Below the pieces are notes generated by a model. That model was not told the origin of the DNA. It was given only the letters and a program-made list of their open reading frames with translations, and searched no databases. A DNA stretch of 64,000 nucleotides from positions 465,702 through 529,701 of the forward strand of contig WELB01000072.1 of assembly GCA_009602725.1 (NCBI GenBank), written 5' to 3'. This DNA is from Spirogloea muscicola (taxonomy: Eukaryota; Streptophyta; Zygnematophyceae; Spirogloeales; Spirogloeaceae). Of this stretch, positions 25,059 to 36,335 are shown piece by piece (position 1 is the first letter of the stretch; each line of letters opens with the position of its first letter). A program made the position numbers and the translations under genes.

Positions 25059-25454
25059 ATGTCAGCAGCCGCATCCGCCCCCGCCATGCGTCGGCTGCCC
25101 CCACGCGCCGCCTCCGCGCCCCTGCGCCGCTGCGCCTCCTCCCCGCCGCCGCCACCCGCTACACCCCCCGCCCGCCTCCCCCGCCGGCCTGCGGAGCCTG
25201 GCCCCGAAGACTGCTGCCAGTCTGGCTGCGTGCGCTGCGTCTGGGACGTCTACGACGACCAGGTGGAGGCCTACGAAGCGCAGCAGGAAGCGCTGCGCCG
25301 CCATCTCCAGCCTGCCGCGCCACCGCCCGACGCTACCCTGCACCGCGACCAGACTTCCTCCTCCTCGGCGGCCTTCCCTTCTCCCCGAGAGTCCACCTTG
25401 CGCTTGCTGACCAAAGGCTTTTCGGTTCATGCAGGGCTGCCGCTGAACTCCTAA
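25059..25454 (+). CDS. Small oxidoreductase-like domain protein (OXLD1-like)
   Basis: A single-exon reading of 131 codons, with alternative ATGs at 25029 and 25086. The N-terminus is Arg/Ala/Pro-rich and could be a mitochondrial presequence. It is followed by EPGPEDCCQSGCVRCVWDVY and DDQVEAYEAQQEAL. The P-x-x-x-x-CC-x-SGC-x-x-CVWD-x-Y pattern is the core of the oxidoreductase-like domain found in OXLD1 and in fungal and plant homologues, usually near the protein N-terminus. The biochemical function of the family is not established. The downstream tail shows no recognised motif, so the 3' end may in truth be spliced: a donor-like site could leave the frame after QPAAPPP. The coding call is confident; the exact ends are not. 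Confidence 0.7.
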   Translation: MSAAASAPAMRRLPPRAASAPLRRCASSPPPPPATPPARLPRRPAEPGPEDCCQSGCVRCVWDVYDDQVEAYEAQQEALRRHLQPAAPPPDATLHRDQTSSSSAAFPSPRESTLRLLTKGFSVHAGLPLNS

Positions 25455-27084
25455 GCAGCTGTCCCTCTCTGATGTACAGTTTATCCTCACAGGCACTGCT
25501 TCTCCTGGAAGCCCAACCCTTGAGGGGTTTTGATGATGATGCAATCCCACTTATTATCAGGGCCATGTGGGGACATATCTAAACGGAGAAGGGCTAAGGG
25601 CCCAACCCTTGTGCCAACTGGTTGAGGTTCCCATCTGTTTGTACCGGACTCAAGTCACGACATCATGCCCCGACAGTGCATGCTCTTGCACACACTTACG
25701 GTTGTGCTTCTGATGGGTCCTCGACTGTTCTGATATTATAGAATCAATACTGGAGTACCTGGCTTGGATTCGTTTCACTGACACCCGCTTCACCCGTGTG
25801 GCAGTTACTTATATCTTGAGAGTATGAAGGGGCCTGTTATCTTTAAATGAATCCTGCACAATTCAATGGATACTGATACACGATAAGCAATGTTGGCCGG
25901 CTTATGACGCGACTGCTACATCATGGTCACCTGTTAGCTGTAATTAAGAAGTGCCAGGCCAACCTGTATGATGATCTGCTACAAGATTGCTTGACATGGT
26001 TACGCTTCTGGAATGTCCAATATCACAGCTCACTGTGGTAGCTTGTGGGAATTGTGTTCATCATGCGTGAGACTGGATTGCCTGCTCTAGTGAAGCAACC
26101 AGGCCTTTCTGCACCCACGTGCGTTCAAAGCCACATGTCCTCCCTTTTATTCAGGTGCTTGCCATTTGACGTTTTAACAACCGTCTTCTTCATTGAGGCG
26201 GACTAGCTCTATGGCAAATCGAGCACCACAATGAAGCAGCTTATGTGTTGACGCCCATTGAAGTCAAACTGCTCCTACCCTAGGCCTTGCTTCATGTGAG
26301 GGCATGTCATCACTTGTCAGATCAGGCCGAGTCATCTGGACAAAACAAACCTTGTCAGTTCTTTTCGGGCTGGCTTCTCACAGCCCTTGCCCCCATTGAG
26401 CCCTTTCTTCTTGCCCCCATTGGAAGTAGATCTCTGTCCAAGGAGAAGAAAGCAAGCCAAGCCCGACCAAAGCAAGTCAATCTGGCCGCGCTTGCTTTCA
26501 AGGGCTGTGTGAAGCCAGCCGCTACCTTCGTAAGAGCCAGTTCTAACACTTACCCATTCTGCAAGTACGTATAACAGTATGTCACACGGCTGGAACGTCA
26601 ATGCAGCAGTAATGGCTTGTCAGATGGCTAGCCATTTCGTCTGGCTGGAACGTAGTGTCAGTGCGGCAGGAGCAGCTCGGCAGATGCCTGGAGACGGGAC
26701 ATCTCCCAGGCTGACGACTGGGGAAGTTCGTGTATGTGTATACATGCATAGATGTACTCTCCCTCGAGCTGAGGCGGCATAAATAGAATCATGACGATAA
26801 ACAGCATGGTGCTGGCGCTGGAATGGCGTCGGGAGGTGGCAGCTGTGTGTACTTTGACGGCACCACTAGTGTTCGTTGGTGTTGACGTGGACGTTAGACC
26901 GCTCATAGTGGCCCGTTGTGGTAGACCGTCACTTGCTATTGACTGAGGAATGACGGGGGCCGGCAAGAGGGCGGTGGCGGCCTACTGATGGCTTACATTG
27001 TCGGTAGTAGACCGTTGCTAGCCATCGACAGGTCGTGGACGGGTCGTGGGGACGGGTTACTGCTGGTGCCGACTTTTCCACACA
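25455..27084. other. Gene-poor transition zone
   Basis: I find no supported gene. About 26,350-26,470 carries another fold-back family copy (CTTTTCGGGCTGGCTTCTCA and CAGCCCTTGCCCCCATTG). The remainder (25.6-26.3 and 26.6-27.08 kb) shows lower GC and no similarity I recognise. It separates the host genes from the retrotransposon nest. Confidence 0.5.
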
Positions 27085-27995
27085 GAATATCTTGCTCCAG
27101 CAGAGTCTGCCGTGACAACGCCTTTCATGAAGCTATAAAAAACACACCCTCTTCCCGAAATATGGTCAGCATCTCCGATCACCTGGCAGATGGTGACGCC
27201 GGAGCGCGTTCCGGCGGCAGAAAGCTTCACCGGTAACCTCCTGGAGGATCAGCGGAGGGCTAAGCAATCCATGACGATTGCTCAGAACCGGCAAAAGCAG
27301 TACGGTGATCGCCGTCGTTGGGATGTGTCATTCGACGTGCGTGCCCAAGTACTTACGAGCACTAAGCATACGACCTCACGGGCTGTGCGTTTGCACAAAA
27401 TGCTGCCGTCGTGATGTGGACCCTTTTGTGTGATGCGCCTGGTCGGCAAGGTCGCATATGAGCTTGATACACACCCGTACGATGGAACACCCACAAAGTT
27501 TTCCACGTGTCTCAGCTCGAGCCATACCATACGGATGGCCGTGTCCAAGTGCCCCCACTTCTCCTCGTCATTGACGACGAGGAAGTGTTGAAAAGTGGAG
27601 GACATTTTGTCCTACCGGGACGATCTTCGTGCGTGGGCGTCGTAAGTCCCGTCAGTACCTTATCAAGCGGCTAGGCTATGGGCCTGGACACACAACATGG
27701 GAACCTGTGGTCACACTTGCAAATCATCTCCCTCGTACAGAAGTATGTGACTAGAGGCGATGCCTCGCCTCTCCGTCGTCCAGTATCCTCAACTTCCACT
27801 TTCATGGGTCGAGCCCCTGTAGTGCTCCTTTCTTGTTCCCGAGGGCGTGAACTCTAAGAAGGGAGGTATGTAACCTTCCCTAAGATTTAAGTGTGGATGG
27901 TGCCGGCCAAACGGTACTGGTGACCTTGATCTACAGTATTGTTAGCTAAGCACGGTCCGAAGTCCCGGTCATCGTACCACGCTTGCGCCGTTCAG
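27085..27995 (+). mobile_element. Ty3/gypsy chromovirus fossil K: 3' end (integrase, chromodomain, LTR head)
   Basis: The fragment opens inside the integrase C-terminal region (RVPAAESFTGNLLEDQRRAK), continues through the linker region (DRRRWDVSFDVRAQVL) and a chromodomain-like stretch, and reaches a purine-rich tract (GAAGGGAGGTA). It then enters a family-C LTR head from TGTAACC at 27869 to about 27,995. The 5' part of the element is absent. It is old and clearly broken, with several breaks. Confidence 0.75.
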
Positions 27996-28404
27996 GAGCG
28001 ACTGTTCTTGTCTCCAGCAGTTATACAACTGAACAACTGAAGCGGTTCGTGTCGCGCATCCATATGTATCCAAACCCATACGTCAGGCCCGCTCCTCCAG
28101 GGTGAATGTCATGCGTGAGAGGGCGACGATTTTGAGATGGCGTAGATGAGAGTATCTAGACTGAAGATTACGTGCATAGATCAAGTAATGATAAACATAT
28201 CGTAAGAGAAAGTATTCTCTGAACATGACAGGAGAAAGTTGGAAGATCAAATGGCATCATTAGAAGATCGTCTGAGTTGAACTCATAGCTTTGAATGAAG
28301 TGTGGCGTGCCCAGTAATCAGTATCCAGAAGAATTGTGTGGTGTCAAAATTCACTAAATGTATAATGGCCAGTGACCGATTTAAGGGGACCGTTCGAGGA
28401 TCGG
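27996..28404. other. Unassigned 0.4 kb between retroelement fossils
   Basis: This has lower GC than its surroundings. I see no gene and no similarity to the three LTR families. It may be the eroded remainder of an LTR or host DNA between insertions. Confidence 0.35.
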
Positions 28405-29660
28405 CCGTTCAGCATTCCTATTCCCATACATACAGTGAAGGTCAGAACGTCCTATTTGGCTTTTGGACATAGGGTGTTTTGGAGACACCCCTTACAGACG
28501 AACGCCAGCGCACATAGCGCACATAGCGCAGCGGAAGTCCTACCCTGAGGTACCGCCGCAAGGCTGCGACTCGACCGAGGGTCAGCAGCTGTCCCCGCAA
28601 GGGGCGCAACCATGATACTTACAGAGAGCCGGCGAGGCCCGCAGCAACGAGCTGCGGCTGTAGCATTCCAATCCCTATACACAGAGTTAGGATTAGAATG
28701 TCCTGTTTGATTTCGGTCATAGGGTGTTTCGGAGACAACCCTCATACAAGAGAACGCCAACGCACATACGCGCACAAAGCGCAGCAAAAGTCTTACCCTG
28801 AGGCCCCGACCTAGAGCGGTGACTCTACCAACAAACTTACAGAGAGCCGGCGGGCCCGCAGCGATGGAGCTGCGACGCCGGGTTGGGCAGCAGGCGGCAG
28901 CAGCAGAGCTGTGGCGGCGGCGGCGGCAGCAGGCAGCAGCGGGGCTGGCTAGGCAGCAGCAGAGCTGTGTCTCTCTCGGCGTTGGTCGGACTGAGGAGTC
29001 TGGCCAAGGCCTACTACTTATAGCGATTCTCCTGCCACCCCTCCCCAGAGGGTGTGACGAGGGTTGCCCCCAGGGCCCTCCCCCGGAGGGGCGGGCCTGA
29101 CAAGGGGACACGATGAATACAAGAGGCTGGCGCACGGGGCCAGAGGCCTGTAGCACGAGTCCAAGGGACTGGCGCCAAGAGGCCGGCGCGCGAGCCCAAG
29201 AGACTGGCGCGCTGCACAGTGACTAGCGCCAAGGAGGTGGCGCGCCAGGCCACTTGCCTGGCACACGAGGCCAAGGGATCTGAGGCTATGAGGACACAGG
29301 ACCGAGGCCATGCGGCCATGAGGCCAAGCGAGCTGGCCAATCCGGCCAGCCCGCAGGGTACTGCTGAGGGAGAGCTGGCCCACCCGGCCAGCCCGCAGGG
29401 CGCTGGCCTGAGGGAGAGCTAGCCACCCGGCCAGCCTGCAAGGCGCTGGCCTGAGGGAGAGCTAGCCCACCCGGCCAGCCTGCAGGGCATGCGCCCGAGG
29501 CGTGCGCACGTGGTACGGAGCCCGGGACCCTTGAACCATACTTAGCTACACGGAGTGCAGCAGAATTACCTGCACCGTTTGGACCTCCAAACGGTAGACA
29601 CGGTACGATCATGTAAGATTACCGACCCCGTTGGCACGCCGAAACGGGGGGAGCGTTACA
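28405..29660 (-). repeat. Family-C LTR pair, minus orientation: partial (28405-28662) then full (28663-29660)
   Basis: Both segments share the terminal block (AGGGTGTTTCGGAGACA, GCGCAGCGGAAGT, and GCAGC-rich stretch). The second runs on to GAGCGTTACA at 29660. Within it about 29,366-29,490 holds three tandem units of about 44 bp (GAGGGAGAGCTAGCC with GGCCAGCCTGCA), and 28,860-28,960 is a GCAGC/GGCGG simple-repeat stretch. Confidence 0.7.
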
Positions 29661-31659
29661 AAGGGGTCTGTGCCATACCTGTAACGATTGATATTTCCGG
29701 TGTCGGTTACCTTACATGATCGTATCGTATCTACCGTTTGGAAGTCCCAAACGGTACCGGTAGCTTTGCTCCACTGTATGTAGCTAAGTACGGTTCGAGG
29801 ATCCCGGGCTCCGTACCACGTGCGCACGCCTCGGACCCACGCCCTGTGGGCTGGCCGGGTGGGCCAGTTCTCCCCCGGGCCCACGCCGTGCGGGCGGGCC
29901 GGGTGGGGGCCAGCTCGCCTGGACTCATGGCCTCATTGCCTCAGTCCCTTGGCCCCTTGAGCCAGGCTCTTGGCCTGGTGCGCCACTCTCTTGGCGCCAG
30001 TCCCTTGGCGCTGTGCGCCACTGTCTCTTGCATTCGTCGTGTCCCCTTGCCAGGCCCGCCCCTTCGGGGAAGGACCTTGGGGGCGACCCTCGCCACACCC
30101 TCAGGGGAGGGGTGGCAGATGGAACGCATATCGGTAGTAGGTCACAGGCCAGACTTCTCAGTGGGACCTGTGACGCCACGAAAGGCACAGCCCTGCTGCT
30201 GCCGCCTGCTGCCCAGCCCGTCGCCGCAGCTCATCGCTGCGGGCATCGCCGGCTCTCTGTAAGTACCATGGCTGCGCCCCTTGCGGGGACAGCTGCTGAC
30301 CCTCAGCGAGTCGCCGCCTTCCGGCGGTGCCTCAGGGTTAGACTTCCGCTGCGCTAGTCCACTTCCGCTGTGCGCGTACGTGTGCGCGCTATGCGCTGGC
30401 GTTCCACTCTGTAAGGGGGTTGTCTTAAACACCCTATGTCCGAAATCCAAACAGGACGTTCTGATTTTAACTGTGTGATTAGGGTCAGGGACATTATAAT
30501 ACCCATCACGAATACGCACATACAGCTCAGAGAGGTTGGTGGTGGTTTGCTCTGCGGCCCCACGGGTAGGCCGCACGTCTGCAGTCTGAACCCTTCTGGC
30601 ACACAAGACAGGCGCCACAGCAGCCCCTACAATGTTGCCGCTCACCGGACCCGCCACATTGATTCCTTCCAGGGCGGTACAACCACTGGAATCGGAATTG
30701 TGCCATGCACTCAGCCCACCGTGCTTGACGCCTGCTCAATTGCTGCTGTGTGTGAAAGTAGGTAAACGGGCAATGATCCGTTACGACCGTAAATCTAACA
30801 CCCTCGAGATAGCATCGCCACACACGGAGGGCGCGCACAACAGCAAGGAGCTCCTGCTCTCCCGTAGGATAGTTTCACTCTTCAGAACTGAGCAAACGAC
30901 TCTTAAATGCTACGGGATGACACTGCTGCAGGAGAACGGCACCAATGCCGATCAAAGAGGCGTCACAGACTACTTCAGATGGCACGCCTTCTCGAGGCAA
31001 AGCCAAAACGGGTAGGGATACCAAGACCCGTTTTATATCCTCGAACGCCTCGTGGCATCCGGACGTTCACCCCCAGGGTACGTCCTTACGAGTGAGCTTC
31101 GCAAGAGGAGATGCCTTGCTTCCGTATCCCTGAAGGATTCTCGGAAATAGTTGGCGAATCCCAGAAAGGATCGCAACTGCAGCACATTCCGCGGCACTGG
31201 CCAGTCCTTCACGACTACTGTCTCTTTGGGGTCGACGCGCACCCCGTCTTTGCCCACCACATGCCCTAAGTACGTCAATTTGGGCTGGTTGACCACACAT
31301 TCGGAAGTCTTGGCATACAAATGATATTCACGAGCAGCTGCAGAATCTCCCGCAGATGCCGTACGTGATCCTCAAGCTTTTAACTGAACACCAGTATGTC
31401 ATCCAAAGTAGACCAGCACGAAGTCATACAAGAGGGGGCCAAAGACCTTCGTCATCACACCCTGAAACGTGGCAGGTGCGTTGGTCAGACCAAAGCTCAG
31501 CACCTTGAACTGGAAGTGTCCGACCGGCGTACGAAACTCAGACTTCGAAACATCCTCAGCAATGATAACGAATTTGCTGATACCCACTTTGCAAGTCGAG
31601 GGAGCTGAACGCTTTAGCTTCCGCGAGACGATCGAACAGATCATCTATACGAGGCAAGG
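29661..31659 (-). mobile_element. Ty3/gypsy fossil J (pol part), split by a solo LTR
   Basis: Minus-strand pol pieces occur in order: RT with [20 protein letters not shown] (about 31,560-31,480), LTYLGHVVGKDGVRVDPK (about 31,280-31,230), RNase H with VTDHCPFTYFH (about 30,780), and the start of the integrase zinc region with LSELYVRIRDGY (about 30,540-30,500). The last part is interrupted by a family-C solo LTR and resumes for about 19 bp at 29661-29679. The right end is cut by an A-family LTR at 31660. No LTR of its own remains here. It is broken. Confidence 0.75.
29680..30498 (+). repeat. Family-C solo LTR inserted in element J
   Basis: This is an 819-bp LTR starting TGTAACG, flanked by the 5-bp duplication ATACC (29675-29679 and 30499-30503) inside the integrase reading of J. 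Its head holds the inverted repeat TACCGTTTGG/CCAAACGGTA. Confidence 0.85.
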
Positions 31660-32772
31660 TGTAATGAACCGGCCGTTTGGTTAAGCTACACGGCTCTGTT
31701 GTTAGTACATGACCATTATTTGGGCCAGATGGCCCGCCAGGTGGCGGGTTGGCTGGCCGAGCAAGTGGCCCGCCCAGAGGTGGGGCCCGCCCGTCCTGAA
31801 ATACCCCTCGCCAGGATCCACCTGTTCAAGGGAGGATCTTTGGCCTGCCGCAAGGCGGGCCATGGGGCGACCCGCTCACACCCCTGGAAAAAGGGTGGCA
31901 CGGGGAAGCACAAGGAGCCTTAAGGGCTGAGGCTCAATCAATCAGTTCGAGCCCGGGAAGCTTCGGAGCAGCCTTGCCGCTGCTCGCCGCCGCAGCCGCC
32001 GCCGCACTGCGCCGGCCTGCGCCCAGGAGGTGGAGTCGCCGCCGGACCGCGGCGCCACAGGGCCTGTCTTCCGCTGCTCTATGCGCGAGTGCTTTCCTGT
32101 TTAGTGGGTTGGTCCCAAAACCCCCTACAGCCGAACTCAATGACGACTCCTCTCCCTAACTGCATGTATAGGGCGAGGTTCTCTACAGTTTGGTATCAGA
32201 GGCGGTCTTGCATACATCGCGCTTGTGACTTACTGTGCTCGCCGCTGATGATGCAAGGACCACCCTGGTGTGCTGGCCTGACCTTTTTCTGTTGAAGATA
32301 AAGTGCTAGCCAGACGTTGGTCCGGGAGGCTGCGACTCAGCAGGGGCGCCAGGGGCTGCGTCCTGAGCCAGCAACGACCAACGCCAGATTGACCAACTGA
32401 TTCTGGAGGACCACTTTCTGCGTTCGCTTCTTTTGAGGTGTGGCTTGAGCCTGCAGCCTTTGTGTGGTAAGGTCAGTCGTGTAGCCAGCATCGATCGTGT
32501 GCATCGGTCTTGGTCACATCTGCGGTTGTCTGCCTCCCTGCTGATTGAGGTGTGAGGTTGCCCGCTGCCTTGCTTGCTTGCTCGCTGGTGCACCAGTCTT
32601 GCGATGTCCTGTATTGCGGTATGGAGTGTGTGATTTGCTGACTGTCGGAGCTGAATTGATTCCTCAGTGTCCTTCGGACAGCATGGTGTCGCACACCTCC
32701 ACTGCGCGGCCAAGCCCTCCTCGGGAGGTAGAGCGGTCGGCTGTGAATGCAGCGGCTGCTGCGGAGCCAGCT
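31660..32772 (+). mobile_element. Family-A element I1: 5' LTR (31660-32187), primer site, leader and gag start
   Basis: The LTR is 528 bp, starts TGTAATGAACC and ends CTCTACA. It is followed at once by a tRNA-Met-type primer site (TTTGGTATCAGAGG, 32189-32202). The leader runs to a gag start near 32,682 (SHTSTARPSPPREVERSA). After about 90 bp of gag the sequence is cut by the next A-family LTR at 32773. The element entered fossil J's RT. It is incomplete. Confidence 0.8.
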
Positions 32773-34068
32773 TGTAATGAACCAGCCGTTTGGTTAAGCC
32801 ACATGGCTCTATTGGCATTACATGACCGGCCATTTGGGACAAGTGGCCCGCCAGGTGGCGGGCTGGCTTGCCGGGCAGGTGCCCCGCCCAGAGGCGGGCC
32901 CCGCCCGTTCGAAATACCCCTCGCCAGGATCCACCCGTTCAAGGGAGGGCCTTTGGCCTGCCGCAAGGCGGGCCTTGGGGCGACCCGCTCACACTTTTGG
33001 GGGGGGGGGTGGCACGGGAAGGCACGAGGAGCCATGGGGGCCGAGGCTCGACAAGCAGTTCAAGCCCGTGAAGCACAGAAGCAGCAGCCTTGCCGCTGCT
33101 CGCCGCCGCAGCCGCCGCCGCACTCTGCTGCGGGGCCTGCTGCGCCGGCCTGCGCCCAGGAGGTGGAGTCGCCGCCGGACGGCGGCGCCACAGGGCCTGT
33201 CTTCCGCTGCGCCTATGCGCTAGTGCTTTACGTGTAGTGGGGTTGGCCTCTAAAACCCCTACAGCCGAGCTCAACAAGGACTGCTCACCCTAACTGCTTG
33301 TAAAGGGCGAAGTTCCTTGCAATTGGTATCAGAGGCGGTCTTGCATCCATCGCGCTTGTGATTTGTTGTGCTCGCCGCTGATGATGCAAGGATCTCCCTG
33401 ATGTGCTGGCCTGACCTTTTTCTGTCAAAGATGAAGTGCTTGCGAGACATTGGTCCGTGAGGCTGCTCAGCGGAAGCGCCGGGTGCGGAGTCAATTTTGC
33501 GCAGAGCCAGCAACGACCAGCGCCAATCTGACTGCCTGATATTTTTAAACCACTTGCTGCCTTCGCTTCTTTTGAGGTGTGGCTTGAGACTGCAGCCTTT
33601 GTGTGGTAAGGTCAGTCGTGTGGCCAGCATTGACCGAGTGCATCGGTCCTGGTCATATCTGCGATTGTCTGCCTGCCTGCTGATCGAGGTGTGAGGTTGG
33701 GCGCCGCCTTGCTTGCTCGCTCGCTGCTGCAGCAGTCTTGCGATGCCTGTATTGCGGTATGGAGTGTGTGATTTGCTGATGTCGGAGCTTGAATTGATCC
33801 CTCAGTGTCCTTCAGACAGCATGGCATCGCACAGCTCCAGTGCGCGGCCAAGCCCTCCTCGGGAGGTAGAGCGGTCGGCTGCCGAGGCAGCGGCTGCTGC
33901 AGAGCCAGCTGCTGCGGCAGCGGCTGCTGCGGAGCACGCCCAAGCGGGGCACGCCCAAAGCGGGGCGCCCAAGCGGGGCACGCCCAAGCGGGGCACGCCC
34001 AAGCGGGGCGGGGCACGCCCAGGAGGGGCAGGCCCAAGAGGGGCAGTGAAGCGTTCTACCCAGAGACA
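32773..34068 (+). mobile_element. Family-A element I2: 5' LTR (32773-33321), primer site, leader and gag start
   Basis: A 549-bp LTR is followed by the primer site ATTGGTATCAGAGG (33322-33335), a leader, and a gag start near 33,821 (SHSSSARPSPPREVERSA) that runs into an Ala-rich stretch and then a GC-rich short repeat (33,930-34,050). A minus-oriented C-like LTR follows directly. The rest of the element is missing. Confidence 0.78.
33930..34050. repeat. Short GC-rich tandem repeat at the end of I2 gag
   Basis: Units of about 12-15 bp built on CCCAAGCGGGGCACG repeat some eight times with small variants. On + they read as basic GTPKRG-like repeats. Confidence 0.75.
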
Positions 34069-36335
34069 CGCAATTAGGGGTTAGTACGTCGTGGTTTGAG
34101 TTCGGACCTAGGGGGTTTAAGGACTACCTACCCCCTTACAGAGTGAGAATGCCAGTGCACACAGAACACATACGCGCATACTGCGCAGCGGAAGTCTTAC
34201 CCTGAGGCATCGCCGGAAGGCGGCGACTCTACAGAGGGTCTGGCTTACTAGCTGTCCCCACATGGGGCGCAAGCATGGCACTTACGGAGAGCCGGCGATG
34301 GATGCAGCGACGAGCTGCGACGACGGGCTGAGCAGCAGACGACAGCAGCAGAGCTGTGGCGGCGGCTGCGGCAGCAGGCAAGCAGGGCTGTGCCTCTCTC
34401 GGCGTTACCGGTCCGACTTCATAGTCTGGCCTCGGCCTACTACAGATGGCGTTCCACCGGCCACCCCTCCCCCGAGGGTGTGACGAGGGTCGTCCCAGGG
34501 CCCACCCCCGGATGGACGGGCCCAACAATGGGGACACGAAGTAGCGTGTTCGACGAGGGGAGCCCTAAGGGCCCACCCTCGGCGGGGCTCGCCCGAGAGC
34601 AAGCCCAACATCGGGAATAGCGACACAGGGTGCAGCAGATTGACCGACACCGTTGACAAGCCCCAACGATGACGGGACGACACTGGAAGGTTTCCGGCAA
34701 CGTTGGCACGCCCTAACGGCGGGACCGTTACATACCTCCCCACTTAGGAGTTCACGTCCCCGGGAACAAGGACAGGACATCAGAGGAAACAACCTGAAGA
34801 GATTACACCGACGGGTGCGTCCAGCACTACGACGCATAGGGGTGATATGCCCCAGTGCAAGGTATTCACGGAGAACGGACGGGCAATTGACAAGATTGGC
34901 CGCAGGTTCCCACGAGTTGTGCTCAGGCCCATAGCCTGGCCACTTAATAAGATACGCTCGGGACTTAAGTCGCCCACGGAAGTTGCTGCGGTGAGACAAG
35001 ATCTCCTCCACCTCAAACTCTTCCTCGCCCGCAACGACAAGGGGAGGTGGGGGCGGTTGGACACGACCATCCGCATGGCATGGCTCGAGCTGGGATACAT
35101 GGAATACTCTGTGGGTCTTCATCGTACCGAGACATCCAGCTCATAAGCGACCTTGCCGACCAGGCGCAATACACAAAAGGGTCCAACCCACTTGGGCTGC
35201 AACTTAGGCGTCCCGACAGCCCGTAGGGAGAGATGCTTTGTGCTTAGGAGCACTTGAGCACCCACGTCGAAAGATACATCACGACGACGTCGATCAGCAT
35301 ACTCCTATGGCCGTTGCTTGGCAATCTCCAAGCATTGCCGAGCCCTCCGCTGAGCTTCCAGGAGGTTACCGGTAAAGGTTACTGCGGCCGGCACACGTTC
35401 CGGCCTTCCCACCTGTAAAGGTGCACGAGGATGCTGACCGTAATCAAGGAAGAAAGGTGTGTTTTTAGTGGACTCATGGAAGGCATTGTTTACTGCGTAC
35501 TCCGCTGGAGCGAGATACTCATCCCAGTCACTTTGGCTGGGGTTTACATAAAGCCTTAAGATGTCCTCCACAACCAGATTTATCCTTTCTGTCTGACCAT
35601 CCGTTTGGGGGTGGAAAGCCGTGGACATGGATTGCTGGGTGCCAATCAGCCTGCACACTCCTTTCCAGAAGTGCCCCGTACAGCGAGGGTCGCGGTCAGA
35701 CACGAGTCGCTCGGGAACTCCGTGCAATGTTTATTCTTGGTCCACAAAATGCCAGCAAATTCCTTAGCGGACACCCGTGTGGTTGTAGGTACAAAATGCA
35801 CCATGTAAGTCAAATAATCCACAAAACACAACGACGGCGTCATAGCCGTTGCGCGTCTTGGGCAACTGGGTGATGAAATCCACACTAACATCAGACCAGT
35901 CCCGCGGAGGGATTTTGCCAAAGGTTGGAGCAACCCGGCAGGCTTGTGAGAGCGTGCCTTACTACGCTGGCAGGTGGCACACGTCTTAACAATAGACCGG
36001 ACGTGGACTTGCAAGCGCGGCCACCAAAAGAGAAGCTTAGCTTTCTTTGATTTTCCCATACCCAAATGACCACTATACGGTGGCTCGTGCAGCTCTTGTA
36101 GGATACTGCTTCGCAAGGCATTGCAGTCGGGGACCACAACGGCGTCTCCTCGCCACCAAAAACCTTGTCCTTTTACGAGTGTGCGTGTATTCGTTGCACT
36201 TGCAAACCATGGGTCTGTGACATACCCATCTCGAATACGCACATACAGCTTAGAGAGGGTGGTGGTGGACTGCCGAGCAGCTCCACGATTAGGCCGCACT
36301 TCTGCGGTCCAACCCATTGAAGCGTGCAAGACAGC
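34069..36335 (-). mobile_element. Ty3/gypsy chromovirus fossil J2: 3' half with C-like LTR
   Basis: Reading on minus from 36335: an integrase zinc-binding region (LSKLYVRIRDGY, then HEPPYSGHLGMGKSKKAK and CATCQRSKARSHKPAGL), the integrase core, and HPQTDGQTERINLVVEDILR with FHESTKNTPFFLDYGQHPRA (about 35,600-35,440). A chromodomain follows (EEFEVEEILSHRSNFRGR, about 35,030-34,975), then a purine tract and a C-like LTR at 34069-34732. The upstream half is cut at 36336 by element E. It is broken, with several breaks. Confidence 0.8.

Noticed and set aside
26579-27084. Possible host gene just left of the retroelement block
   Set aside because: Frames of 65-100 codons show no motif and no splice-consistent continuation.
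33000-33012. Poly-G run considered as a quadruplex regulatory site
   Set aside because: It is a homopolymer variation inside a family-A LTR, not conserved in other copies.
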